Below are positions 39,701 to 51,100 of a stretch of DNA of 64,000 nucleotides, piece by piece. Within the stretch, counting starts at the first letter, position 1, and each line of letters begins with the position of its first letter. Below the pieces are notes generated by a model, which searched no databases, was not told where the DNA came from, and saw nothing but the letters and a program-made list of their open reading frames with translations. Both the position numbers and the translations under genes were made by a program. Origin of the DNA: Trichinella spiralis. Lineage: Eukaryota; Nematoda; Enoplea; Trichinellida; Trichinellidae. The stretch covers positions 2,504,823 through 2,568,822 of the forward strand of contig CM012954.1 in the NCBI GenBank assembly GCA_000181795.3, in the 5' to 3' direction.

Positions 39701-42700
39701 TCCGAACGTATCATCATCACTAGACGGTATTGGTTCAGCTAATGCCGTAGAAAGCTGCTCATCAACAGAAGCATCGATAGCTAATTGTTGTTCATTATCA
39801 TTATTAAATTTTTCTTCATCAACTTCTTCATCCGGTTCTTCCACAGGCACTAATTCAGAAATAGCTTGATCATCGGCAAAAGATGCACCGTCTAAAAACG
39901 GATTCGAACTTTCATCCCCGTAAAACGTTTGGCTTGATGCTTCTTCGTCCATTTCAACGCCCGACGCTTTATTCATAACGCTAAAACAAATATTTCAGTT
40001 AGTTGCTCACGAAAAAAACATTTTTTGTCATAATTTATAAATTATCACTTCACAAACTGTTGTAAATTTGCTATATAAATTTATAAATAAATTTAAAACT
40101 AACTGCCTAGGGAATAATACGAAAGGGTCCAGAAATATCTTGTTCAACATTAATGAAAATATTGATTGCAGAATGTTGTTTTGCAATACATTTATAAACA
40201 TACATACATATACCTATTATAAATACATATTCTTTATAAGAAATAAGAAATTTTGTTTCAAACAACAAGAACATTCAAAAACAGTAACTGTTTGAATATT
40301 TTCTTCAAAAAATATTTATAAAAAATCAATTGCAAATTGAATCTGTTTACTATTATTTCGTTAACTAATGCAAAATCTGCAAAGTTTGCTTTCAACTAAA
40401 AAAATTATTCAAAATCAATCAATAACTCAGTGTAATCAATTGTTAATAAAAAAGATTATAAAACTGATCCTACGTGAACTATAGAAAATACACAATGAAA
40501 AAAAACAAAAGAAGAAGAAGAATGCGCCAATTCAAACATTAACTTCATGAAAAATTAATAATTATCAAGCTTTTCAGCTAGCTGATTTCTGATCAAAAAA
40601 TGCGCAGTGCTTTTTCTTTTTCATACTGACATATATTCTCATTCCAAGGCAAAACCTCACATTATTATTATTATTATTACTATTGATCTGCTAATCAAGA
40701 ATCAATACCGCAGAAAATGAGAAATAACAATAAACAAACAAATAAAACAATAAGCAAAACTAAACATGAAAAACGGATTGATTGTAGTCATTTCAGAAAA
40801 CATGACAATTTAGCAATTGTCGCCAAATCAGCTCAGCTTGCCTGCAAACGAAACTCAATTTAATAACAACCTAATCTGCTCATCCAAACTCCAGCACTGG
40901 CTGATTGGGAAAATGAAATTCGCACGATTCAACATTTTACCTTCAATACAATTATTGAATGGTCTCATTTCTCCTCTTCTTCTTCTTCCTTTTTTGTTCT
41001 CATTCTCATTTTTATAAAGCTAAACTACTATATAATGTTGAAAAAAAAGAGATGAATAAATAGTCAAAAAAGGAGAGAGGGAGAAACCGAAACAATATTG
41101 AAACTATGTTAGTGAAATTAACTATACAACATATTATTATTATTATTATTGCCTATTGAAATTTCCAACTTTTATTGTATGGAAGCTTGATCATAAGTGC
41201 AGATACTTTGATTTCAAAAAGAATTAATTACGAAAGCGCAAATGTTCAACACATAGACTAAACTTCACGCGAGGGATTCAGCCAATGGAGTGGATTCAGC
41301 AGCGGTTTTTATCTAAAAGCTGATTATTGTATTTATACGGAAGCTTTCAGCTTGTCACGAACAATCAATGCTGGCCGTGATAGTTTTCCAATAACAAGTT
41401 GGGAGGGCTGTTTAACGCCCTCCTGTCGATGCTTTATAGATTAAAGATTGGGAAAACGTGTTCAAGCATAAAGTAGAACAAATTTCGAATCATTGCAATT
41501 AATTTGAAAAATTCAATTTCAAGTGAAAAACAATTTTTAATAATTAATGAATACTTTTTTTCACTTACCTTTGATCCGTTTCGTTTGAAGAGAGTTCAAT
41601 CTCTTGGGTTTGCAAAAGTGGTTCAACGTTTGTCCATTCGGTTGGGTCGGTTTGATCGTAATTGAAAAGTGATGAAGCAGTAGTGTCGGCCGCGGGCGGT
41701 GGACTCGAAGCCGCTGGTTCGGTTTGGTAAATTGGCCTCTCATTCGACTGGCTGAAAGAGACCACTGTCGCTTGGTCATTATCATCATCATCTTCTTCTT
41801 CTTCTTCTTCTTCTTCATGTTCGCCTTCAACAGCGGTCAAAGTAATCGACGGGGTTGTGGTTGGTTCGTCGACTTCGATGCTTTTCCGAATCGGCGCCGT
41901 AAAAGATTCACCCGCATATTCGCAGTTCCACTCGTCACCACTGGACGACGGAGATTCGTCACCCCCACCAGTGGCAGCAAGCTGCAAATCTTCCTGATCG
42001 CCCGGTATTTGCACTACTGGTTCAACGACGTCTTGTGTATCCGATTCAGGAGACGAATAATGCTCAAGTTCGTCAAGACTATCTTCCTCATGTTCTTCAT
42101 CTGCATGTTGTTGCTGTCTTTCATCTTCCGCTTCTTCTCGTTCTAGTTCATTTGCATCGCTTTCATCAACAGCACCGTTGGAATTGGTCGACGGCGAGTG
42201 GACAACAATGGTCGGCTGCTCTTCAATAGATTCCTGACTGGTCAATAGCCGCTCTTGTCCAATTTCAGCGAGTCCGTCTAGCCGCATATCGGCCGGCGTC
42301 ACTTCACTCAAGCCGATTTGATCCAGATCAGGAATTGGTCCACTGTCGTCGTCGTCATCGTCGGATGTATCATCGGCACCTTCGGTTTCAGTGGACGAGG
42401 CAGACGAAGGACGAGATGGCAAGGTCGATGGTGCCAGTGATGGTGGCGGCAACGATGCAGTCGCGTCAACAGTGGAAGCGGTCGACCTAGGCAGCACCAT
42501 AGGCTGTTGCGACAGTTTGGAATCTTCATCCGCAGCGCGCCTTTGCACAGCCAAAATGTGCGCCCGTTCAACTTCGGACAGACCCGCCAACGGATCCACC
42601 GTCGCATTAAACTGAGGTGCCAATACCTGCGTCCGCAGTTGACTGGCCGTATGACTGACCGCGTGAGTGATACCACCGAACACTTTGCCAAACATCTCGT

Positions 42701-42704
42701 CCAA
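21693..42704 (-). CDS. Piccolo/Fife/Clarinet-like presynaptic active-zone scaffold (zinc finger, PDZ, one C2)
   Basis: Roughly 2,500 residues. Exons checked by phase: 42704-41569, 39980-39134, 38519-38201, 38087-37664, 37596-37404, 37221-37152, then after about 20 more approximate exons 22598-22417, 22324-22140 and 21748-21693. The N-terminus has a short helix ([16 protein letters not shown]) like the Rab-binding helix of RIM, then about 850 acidic, Ser-rich residues, then an eight-Cys FYVE-like zinc finger at about residues 920-995. Ser/Tyr/Arg-rich linkers lead to a PDZ domain (IGMRVIGGK and [17 protein letters not shown]) and one C2 domain (WNQTVVYK and YDRF, both closer to Piccolo than RIM). 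The last 56-base exon supplies the final C2 strand (QWHPLQQFL) and stop. Such proteins organise vesicle release sites. About 4.8 kb, including PDZ exons, is duplicated in the assembly, so one copy must be skipped. RIM is the main alternative identity; the domain set is secure. Confidence 0.82.
22140..22598 (-). other. C2 domain exons of the active-zone scaffold
   Basis: Exons 22598-22417 and 22324-22140, continued by 21748-21693. The first carries [22 protein letters not shown] and [12 protein letters not shown]. The second carries [37 protein letters not shown] and [11 protein letters not shown]. Typical Ca-binding aspartates are missing at several positions: the usual SDPF is PNPF, and the usual WDYDRF..ND is WSYDRF..NT. 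Calcium-independent binding is therefore likely. Confidence 0.85.
22342..27143. repeat. Left copy of a 4.8 kb duplicated segment (probable unmerged contig overlap)
   Basis: It matches 27154-31938 in the same order and orientation at more than 99% over most of its length, including introns. Observed differences are scattered single bases and microsatellite length changes: for example the AAT tract in the PDZ intron is two units shorter here, and the GATA tract near 24620 is arranged differently. Its last ~240 bases (about 26900-27143) are full of single-base insertions relative to the other copy. The N run follows immediately. Confidence 0.93.
23700..24170 (-). other. PDZ domain exons, left copy
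   Basis: Three exons (about 24167-24052, 23990-23863 and 23811-23700) encode [18 protein letters not shown], then [19 protein letters not shown] and the remainder of the fold, then [17 protein letters not shown] and FEIVLRR. The carboxylate-binding loop is the unusual HGIGM. The Piccolo/Fife-type signature [15 protein letters not shown] is intact. An AAT microsatellite sits in the intron before the last exon. Confidence 0.88.
27144..27153. other. Assembly gap (10 N)
   Basis: Ten undetermined bases exactly at the junction of the two 4.8 kb copies. A fixed 10-base run usually marks an unsized scaffold join. Confidence 0.99.
27154..31938. repeat. Right copy of the 4.8 kb duplicated segment (probable unmerged contig overlap)
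   Basis: Matches 22342-27143. Its first ~160 bases carry errors that break the C2 exon: a base is lost near 27320 so the frame shifts, another is lost near 27265, and the GTAC donor near 27220 is changed. The rest is clean, with the PDZ exons at about 28976-28505. A handful of substitutions change amino acids (for example Asp to Gly and Lys to Asn in the linker exons at about 29919 and 30032), as two alleles would. Confidence 0.93.
36728..36783. repeat. (TA)n followed by (TTTA)n microsatellite
   Basis: Intronic in the active-zone gene: about 15 TA units, then about six TTTA units. Confidence 0.93.
37152..37596 (-). other. FYVE-like zinc finger exons of the active-zone scaffold
   Basis: Exon 37596-37404 carries [28 protein letters not shown]. 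Exon 37221-37152 carries [18 protein letters not shown] and RWYCD. Together they give four CxxC pairs with the spacing of Piccolo and RIM zinc fingers. The GRWY segment matches the conserved tryptophan that follows the finger in RIM. The junction is phase 0 and splits the finger between the third and fourth pairs. Confidence 0.85.
41401..41424. other. Short GC-rich hairpin in an intron
   Basis: The arms GGAGGGC and GCCCTCC are separated by an 8-base loop within the 1.6 kb first intron of the active-zone gene. The stem stands out in AT-rich surroundings. No function is assigned. Confidence 0.5.
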
Positions 42705-45283
42705 GTTTTTGATTCTTGTTTTTTTGCTTATTACTTTCTCAAATGCTAATGCTTCACTGTCTCATTAAGTAAGTTAACCAACTCTGGGCAGAATGAAGCG
42801 CTCAATGACGGCTGCTTCGACAGAGCCGGCTGGCGGAAATGGTGGCAGCCAGTCGAACTCCCATTCGAGTAGTCGGTAGACGTTTGTGAATCGATCGATG
42901 CGCACAAGCCAGTGTGCGGCATCTTTATTCACTGCTCCAGTCCGACTGAAAAGTCGATAAAAGCGTGCACGAATCAACACCACAAAATATCAATCAATCG
43001 CACCCAACATGCCTGGAACCTCTGCCCTCAACCGTCTGACCAAAACACATACAAACATCCTAAACTGAAAATCAAAAATGCTACATCATTCAATGCGACC
43101 AATTTTCATTCATTGAAAAAAAATTCTTTTTTATAACAAATGAGAAAAAGTATTCATTGCTTGTATGCATTTTCAACATTTATGACAGATTAAAAATTTT
43201 TTTAAGTAAAACATTAAAATCATAATCAAAGACACAATTTTCTCATATCAAGCAGAAAAATATAGATCTATTTGAAAAATTTCCATTTCACCTCTTGCAC
43301 TTGCTGATCACAATCATTGCCAGATCTTCAATCAGGCGTCTAATTTCAACTCACATGCTTGGAATCACCGCATTTCATTTAAAAATGAAAACTATACTAT
43401 CAGGAGAATAGCAATAAATTTTGAACAGCAATGCAAATTGAAATTGTTATTGGCATTATTAACAACACTGTTCAGAATTATTTGATTTATATTATAGTTT
43501 AGGTAAATTTTTCTTCACTCAATTCAACGAAATGAACTGTTATTTCATGGATGTTTAGTTTACATAGAACATATACAACTTCATAGCTTATACACTTTTC
43601 TCTTTTCATAATTGAATTCGTAATAATTTTCCTATAAATTATGCTTCGTATAAAATTATATTTAAAAAAAAGAGGAATTATTTATTTATTTATCCACCAA
43701 ATTTCAATCATCAACTATCTTGCGAAATGTAGATTAAACTGATACTGGAGCATCAAATTACAGGAGGCAAATTTTCAACCGCTTTTTTCACCAAAAAAGT
43801 ACCATTTGTACTTTTATTGGCGTCACCAAAGTGCACATCAATTAACACAAAATCCACTTGACAGTCATGGGCTTCAAGTTAAAATCAACTCGTCGATTCA
43901 TTTTGAAAATTCCACCTTCCATTGAAGGACTTGCTCAGCATAGTTACAGTAATCAAAATTGCAAGTACTTTTTCCGTGGTTGTGGTAGTATCTTTTTTAA
44001 TAAAAATAAATTTCCAATCATTATGAATTTTCTTCAATTTATCAATCGAATAGCAATATCTCTAGCCAATGTCAACAAAATTGAATTCAAATTCTTCACG
44101 CGCGTACACACTTATATACGTTAAAAGATAAAAGCTGCTATGACGTAATAATTCAAAATTATCAGCGAATGTTTTTCGCTGTTTAATAAAATCAAATTCA
44201 ATGATGTCGACAAAGTCTCACAGTTTTAAGCACATAATAAATTGCCTTTGATTATAAAAAATACGTCAGGATCAAACGTGGACAAATCAAAGGATTGAGA
44301 ATTTTGTTTTGTTTTGTTTGCTTTGAAAATTAAAAACATATTTCACGATGAACGCTTTTACGTCATCTAATTACGCTGCCAAATGGGATGTTTGACGATG
44401 AATCAAACCTGCACGCGGGGCACTTCAGTGCATTGATCTACTAATTAGACGTAAAACAAAAAAGAAAAAATAAATTGCACGTCCTCTTTGTCTAATAAAA
44501 CAACAATTCACAAACTGCAACTGCTGAGATTTTGTGCTGCTGCTTTGCTTCAGGCGGTGCTAGTTTTTAATTTTGTTTACGACTTTTTGATATTCAACGA
44601 CGTTCGACTGTATGTGATCAAAAATGATATAATTTCCACCAACTACAGCAGCAATAAATTTCCCATAATTTTGCTCACAATTGAATAAATGGAAAAAGTG
44701 CAACAGAACACAACAATCAGGCAAAGTAGGTAAAGAACAAAAAACAACATTTACATAATCTCATTTGGACAACTGCTTTTCATTTTTTAAATTTTGCGTA
44801 ATGTTCGTTTGTGGGCAGTCAATTTGCTGATAAAAAATCAAAAAACATTTCAACATATCAAGCAGTAAAGTGAACAAGTGAAATTTCAACCTACGACGCT
44901 GCTGTGACAATGTTGAATATGCAAAATAGCGTGTAGAATACAATACAAATTCTGCTCAAACTCCCCCTCAAAAGGTGGAATAAACAAGAAATATGTTAAA
45001 AACAAATAAGTAAATAAAAACAACCACAATCAAGGAAAGAATATTATTATTAGCCGACGATTCGGGTTTCAGTTCAATTCAAGTATGCATCTTCCAAACG
45101 CATCTGCTTGAAACGGAATACGAAAGCAGTAAAAAGCATTTAAACTTCTCTTCGGCTTGTTTTGCGTTCTAAGAAGGAGTACAAATGCACCAATGCCAGC
45201 CTGATCACTCTGACGTAACTGGTTTATTGCCCAAACCGTAAGAAAATGGTGATGATGTAATAATCATCTTTTCGTTCTTGTAG

Positions 45284-45810
45284 AAAACTAACGTTGTCAA
45301 TGCTCAACGTCAAATCGACCCGACATTTGTGTTAGCGTTTGCTTTCAGCGCTTCAAAATCAACACAACTACCCACCACCACCACCATTCGTTCACTATTT
45401 CCAATCAATCCAATGGAATTGTTGTCTACCTCTCGGTAAGTAGAATTCATTAATTTTCCAACAATCACTGGTAATAATTTTCAAGTTGAAATCAAATAAA
45501 ATTCACAAGTTCAAAAAAACATCCTGCATTTGTCAAATAAACTTTCCCCAATAGACAGACAGATATGCATATCTATTTTGCACATTTGCAAAATATTATA
45601 GTAAAATATATTATTGAAGATAATGCAGTATGTTTGCCAGATCAATGCACGGATGTGTCATTTGATCCAATGGAGTGCCTTTTTCACCTGCGCGAATTCA
45701 TGTTTGCCGTTCACGCGTTCAAACAACTGCTAACGAACGAAACAAACGTGTTCAGCGTTGTAAACAGGGCAACTGTGCAGAATATCATAAATAACAACAA
45801 ACGCTTATAG
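45284..45810 (+). CDS. Weak candidate small gene with Cys motif
   Basis: A frame open from a possible acceptor at 45283 runs to a donor CTCG|GTAAGT at about 45432. The next acceptor AATAG|AC at 45554 continues the frame (phase 2) to a stop at 45810. The second exon contains QCTDVSFDPMECLFHLREFM, which resembles the LCSTEDPKQCLFSLLQKM segment of RFamide member 1 in cysteine order and the CLF-L core. No RFG peptide follows and no good signal peptide starts the frame; the only early ATG (45412) gives a hydrophilic start. It may be a decayed or distant relative, or chance. Confidence 0.22.
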
Positions 45811-47570
45811 CATGCTTCAGCAGAAGAAAAACAGTCACATTCAGAAGAAGATCCATTCTGTTCTAGTTTCCATGCGATAATTGAAAAGTAAATTTTCTAA
45901 TATCGAAGTTTACAGAAATAAATAGCTGCAACACTTTTCTGCTTCACCAAGTGCACAGTTATATGAATATTGATAAAATGCTTGAAAAGTAAATCTATTG
46001 ATCACGGTAAAAATTCCAACAGGCCAAAAACAATTACCGCTCAACAGTCTCTTACTACTGCAAAAGCGCGTATCCCCAAAAATTAACTTCACAACCTGTA
46101 AATCAATATATCATTACCGTACGAAAATTTTAAATTTTTTTGGCTTTTGTTCAAAATAAATCAAAAATATTCTTTCCTATTTTAAAAATCATCTCTTTAA
46201 CAAAAAAGTCAATTTTTTTAACATAACCAACTTGCTTTCCTTCTTAATACGCGACAATTAGCTTCAAATAAAAATGTACAATGAAAATACTTTTCATAGC
46301 TTCAATTATTGATATTTCAAAAAGTAGTCAATCTTTTTGTTTGAAATGAAAAGAGCTATTTGCCATTCAACTTGAAACGGGCAGTAAGCAATAAATGAAT
46401 TATATCTTATCAGTTGACAGATGTTGCAACACCTCAATTTTAGCAATTCTTTGCAGATGTGATTCAGAAGATAAAAATATAATTTTTCATGACGGTAATA
46501 CGATTCTTTGCATGCAGAGAAGAATGTCATTGTCGAAAAATGCATACTCAAATTTCCACTTTCATTATTTGAAAAAAAGAATTGCATGGAAATAGCTGTG
46601 AACTTTTGGCACCAATATATACATGTACACATGAATGTTATTATACAGCCAGATTTTAGATTTATGTTTTACAAACAGGAAATTGTAAAGTATTGTTATG
46701 TGAAATTTTAAAGTTTACATTTACATCTTCTGACGTTCGAAATCTTCTGCAAAGCAACTTCTTAATTAGTTTGTTCGTAGTGGGGAGATTGAAATAAAAT
46801 TTCAAATTATTCCATTATTAAAAGTCCAATTTCATCAGAAAAAATTTCAACACTGAAAAACTATTTCCTCATTTGACGTTGCGCATGAATGCTTAGAGTT
46901 GGCGGAAATATGGTTAAAAAATTGTTTGAAAAGTCCTGAAATTGCTACGTGTTCGTTCTTCCGTCTGAAACTGAAATGATGACTCTTATGCATTTTCAAA
47001 CCTCTAAACATGGAATTTTTGCCTGTGAATATTTTCATTTCTGTATTTAAAGAAAACATTAAAATTGAAATAAAAATCAGCAAAATGGAAACTTTTTTCC
47101 ATTCAGCAGTGTTAAGCTGGCAGAGAGAAGAAATAGAAACGATCGTTCGACTTAATAACAGCATATTCATGTTATAGAAATAGCGTTGCACTTCCGTTCC
47201 TAAGGCGATGCTTTAATTTCAACTAAAATTATATCATTAAATAAGTCAAAAAGAAGGATCTTTCCTTTGAAAATAGTTAATTTGAAAATGAAAATTTTTT
47301 CCAATGACACCATACTGTTCCATTGGATTTCACTCTGAATGATAGATGTAACATGAACTCAATAATTATGAAAGAGGAATTTTACGGTAATTTCCAGAAG
47401 AAGAGGTGAAGTGAAAAATGCTTAGGTTGTCTGCAACTTTTGACGACACCAAACAACTGCCAAGATTCGTGTTAATCATCGACGGCTTCCACGCCGCTAC
47501 GTGGGTAGCAATTTTCAACACGGCCTTGTCTCAATTATATACTCGGCATTAAGCTGGCTGAGTAATTCTG

Positions 47571-47643
47571 CCGACTAGCTAGCTAGCTAGCCTATTAGCT
47601 AGCTAGCTAGCTAACGAGCTAATAGAGCTAATAAACGAGCTAC
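47571..47643. repeat. Imperfect (AGCT)n-rich tract
   Basis: Clustered AGCT/GCTA units (several self-complementary runs of four units) with decayed copies after them. It lies just upstream of the GC-richer block that may be a first exon. Confidence 0.85.
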
Positions 47644-47821
47644 ACTTTCGTTTGATGCATTATTGCCGTTGCATTTTCGGCGCAATTGGCAACGAGGTGC
47701 TCTGATTGCCTCGGGTCAGCTGCGCCGGTAGTTCCACAACTTTCAACGTTGATTTTCCTTGCTTGCACACTCGCACTGGTCAAACGTCTCAGCAAAACTT
47801 TCGCTTAACAATATATTCATC
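47640..47821 (+). promoter_or_regulatory. Possible promoter or non-coding first exon of the 841-residue gene
   Basis: A locally GC-richer block ending in a good donor, CATCGG|GTAAGA at 47821, some 320 bases before the coding start at 48142. No open frame joins the coding exon, so a 5' untranslated exon is the likeliest reading. Weak evidence. Confidence 0.25.
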
Positions 47822-48141
47822 GGGTAAGAATTGTCACCAGTAGAATAATGCATCCACTTTTATAACCAAATAATAATACTATTACTAATTTCTTCCATTC
47901 TGCACTTTCAAAAAAATTTCTTCACATCCGGCTTTTCTTTTTCACTACATTCATTTAGTTGTTTTTTCTGTTCCTCTGCTTGCTTCTCAGAAATGAAAAG
48001 TAACTCGCGTTTGTTATTTGCTATTTCGGTTCTTTTTCACGCCCACGCATCGCGCTAATCATCAAATAATTGCAATTGAAAAGCATATTGACAAACAACA
48101 CCACACTGACCACAAGAAGCAAGCCAAGCAAAATTTGAACG

Positions 48142-51100
48142 ATGATGATGATGGAGACGCTGCGTTTGGGAATGGTCAACGACCAGTCGAGTTACAAGAA
48201 CGCGTTGTTCAGGTCAGCTCAGATGATGATTGCCAAACTGAAAGGCAAGCAAGCAGCACGTGAAACACTTGACAAATTGGCTGTTTATCCCGAAATGGTA
48301 AAGTGAGTTCAAGCTATACAAGCAGAACACACGCACATACAGAAGGAGAGAGAGAGAGAGAGAATGATGAAATGGAAACGTAAAGCGACCCTTTTCTTTA
48401 TTGATGATATCTATTTATACAAAATCGGTGCCAGGCAATTGAAATTATTTGACAATAAATAATAACTCGTGTAAAATCAGTGCAGGTATCTTTCAACTTC
48501 TTCTTCTTCAATTTCATGAATACCAATCATTTATTGCCTACTTGAAACTATTCATTTCGTTCGTCACCAGCGTAGAATAAACTTTCTATAATAGTAAAAT
48601 TCTCCAATATATCGTGTGCACACGCTATTCATATGATAAACCATTCAATTCGATTCATTCGATCACTCTACTCGTTGATATGTAAAAGATAATAAATAAT
48701 TTTCTTTGCAGACTGCCCAACGCTCCAGAAGAAACAATAAAATTTCAATACGACGCTTTCACACACACCAACAACGGTCATTTGACCATTGAACAGCAAC
48801 ATCAACAACAACAACAACCTGGTAAGCTTTTGCCGTTGGTAAATTTTTGATTTTCATTTACTCCATTTACATTGCTCCAGGGGTTATCAATATTCATTTT
48901 CATTAGCCACATTAAATTAGCCGATTAGAGCAAAAGGCTGATTGATTGTTTTCCTTTGGCATAATGCTAGACGTTTTCAACAATTTTACGTCCAATAGCT
49001 GTCAGAGCTGTTCATTTCAAATGTAAACATTGAACATTCTGATCATGCAAAAAGCTTGCAACGCTTAAGCTAAGTATTGAAGAAGAAGAAGAATAAGAAA
49101 AAAAATTAATTGCTTTTTCATGATCAACATTTCAAACATATAATTTGTTACACAATCTAAGTTTCACTGAAGTAATTAGCGCCAAAAAAACAATCATTTA
49201 CATATGTACATATGCCGTATGTATGTAATGATCAGACGAGAGGAGTTCCGTTCCCACTAACTGACTAAATCGACAAACAAGAGAAGCAAAAGTTAGTTGT
49301 TGGAAATAGAAATTGGCCGTCCGTTTTGACTATTTGTAAGAAAAGCAACAAGCGCTTTAACAAAAGCATGTTTTCTGCTAACTTTCCAGTCTGAATTTAC
49401 TTTTCCTCTCGGACCACCGGTTCAGTTTACCAGATAGAGACGACCGGACGTCGAGGGTCATCGATGGGTGTGCATACCGGTAAGCGAGACTAGTTTCCCA
49501 AAGATGCTTGCCACACGCTTCCAGTTAAGCCTGGCAAAAGCGCAAAACGACCAACTGCCTGCCTTCTTGCCCTGTTGCACAATAAATAATAAGCTGAACT
49601 TAGTCGGCTTGTTTCTCCCTCCCTCCATTGATTTCTTTTTCTTTTCTCTGCTTCTTTCTGACAATTCCAATCACAGCCATGAATCTCGCATCTACTAGAA
49701 TACCTTCATGGGCAATGGATTTGTTCTTTTCAGATCGTCACTTAAATACTGAAAACAGGGATAATTTTCTTCCAACCATCGTTTATCACAACCCTAGCGC
49801 GGTGTCAAGACAATATCAACGCCCTACTGTTAATTACAACAACGACTACTCCTATTGCTTCCAAGATTACAACAATTATCCCGCCCAATCGTATTATTCT
49901 TCCGGATCGCAGACCGTCATCGACAGAGGCCGACGTCCAAGGAACATGCTGCGCATTAGTCCCAATTCAGCGTTCTCACCCATAAGGAACGAATCCAAGT
50001 ACAACGACTGGGCAGTGCATGCGGGGCATCCGCTGATCGAACCAATCGCCATCAAGCCTGTACCGGTTCACATGGACGCTGTGCACGTACATCCCGCCCA
50101 CAGAACATACCACACAGAAAAGTGGAAAGTAAGTCAAATAAATGCAACGATGTTGTTTTTCTTATTTTTTAAAAATTACTTTCATTTGAAAAATTCACCA
50201 AATCACTCGCTCACCGCTACTGCGCATGAAAATGTTCAAACTAGACAACAAATTGCTGCCATTGAAAAACTAAATCAACACTTTGTCAAATAATATGATG
50301 AAATCAAAAATTACCATTGGATCACAGATGCGTTTTTCTCAGCCAACAGTATGATAGATTTTTGTAATAGAAAAAAAAATTAAAGAAGAAACCAATTTTC
50401 CCTTATCAGATGAGAAAAAGTGACACAGAAGAATACTTATGCAAGTTCAAAACACGACAATTCATTTTTTGAAAAAAAAACAACAACTTCACTTACCGGT
50501 TGACTTTTTGCTTTTGTAGGAGCCGAAGCATTTGAAACCACCACTTTCGGAGATGTTCATTCCGCCGAGAGCTACGATGACCACGTTGGTTACTGGTAGT
50601 CCACGTCAGCCGACTTATGGTAAAACTCAGTTCGACTGGCCAGCATCTTTCGACCAAACTTTGGACTGTCCCGACGACGGATACCAGCAGACGTTGCGGC
50701 CGACCTATCGTCGGCAGGGTACGGTGCCGGACAGTTGGTCGAGCGGTCATCCGCAGTTGGCAGCGTTGTCAGTTGGCGGTCAGCAACGTAGCAGAGCTTG
50801 GACGAAGCAGACGAGTTCGTTCTGCGAACCGGACGTGGAGACGGTTCACTTTCGTCGGCGGCAACAGTACAACTATCAGCCGCCGGTCAAGCCTTCCTTG
50901 TTTACCGGTTCGTTGAATCGTCGTGCTGACAACGAGTCGTCCACGGTTCTTTCCAGCTGGCGCCACTCCGGACCCGGGCAGCAGCAGCTTAAACAGCAAT
51001 GGACGCTGTGCGACGAGCCGACGGCCAGATCGACGGTACTGCCCGTACCGTACGACGAACCGTTCACGGAGCACAGGCAGAGACGTTTGGAACGACGCGT

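Larger units (their letters stand above)
42705..48141. other. Long intergenic region between divergent genes
   Basis: This separates the start of the active-zone gene (minus) and the plus-strand 841-residue gene, so promoters of both lie here. The minus frame 42774-42983 immediately upstream of the active-zone start has a normal residue mix but no splice link to it. Apart from the weak candidate at 45284-45810 and a possible untranslated exon at 47640-47821, I see no gene. Confidence 0.5.

Noticed and set aside
21693-42704. Straight assignment as RIM/UNC-10
   Set aside because: Domain order fits, but the PDZ and C2 core motifs are closer to Piccolo/Fife and there is only one C2. Kept as the alternative.
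42774-42983. 69-residue minus-strand frame directly upstream of the active-zone start
   Set aside because: Residue mix is gene-like, but it ends in a stop before any donor and does not join the next exon; may be 5' untranslated sequence.
46847-47191. 114-residue minus-strand frame with a hydrophobic segment (VSILLIFISILMFSL)
   Set aside because: A signal-like stretch is present but lies inside the frame rather than at a start codon, and nothing else supports a gene.
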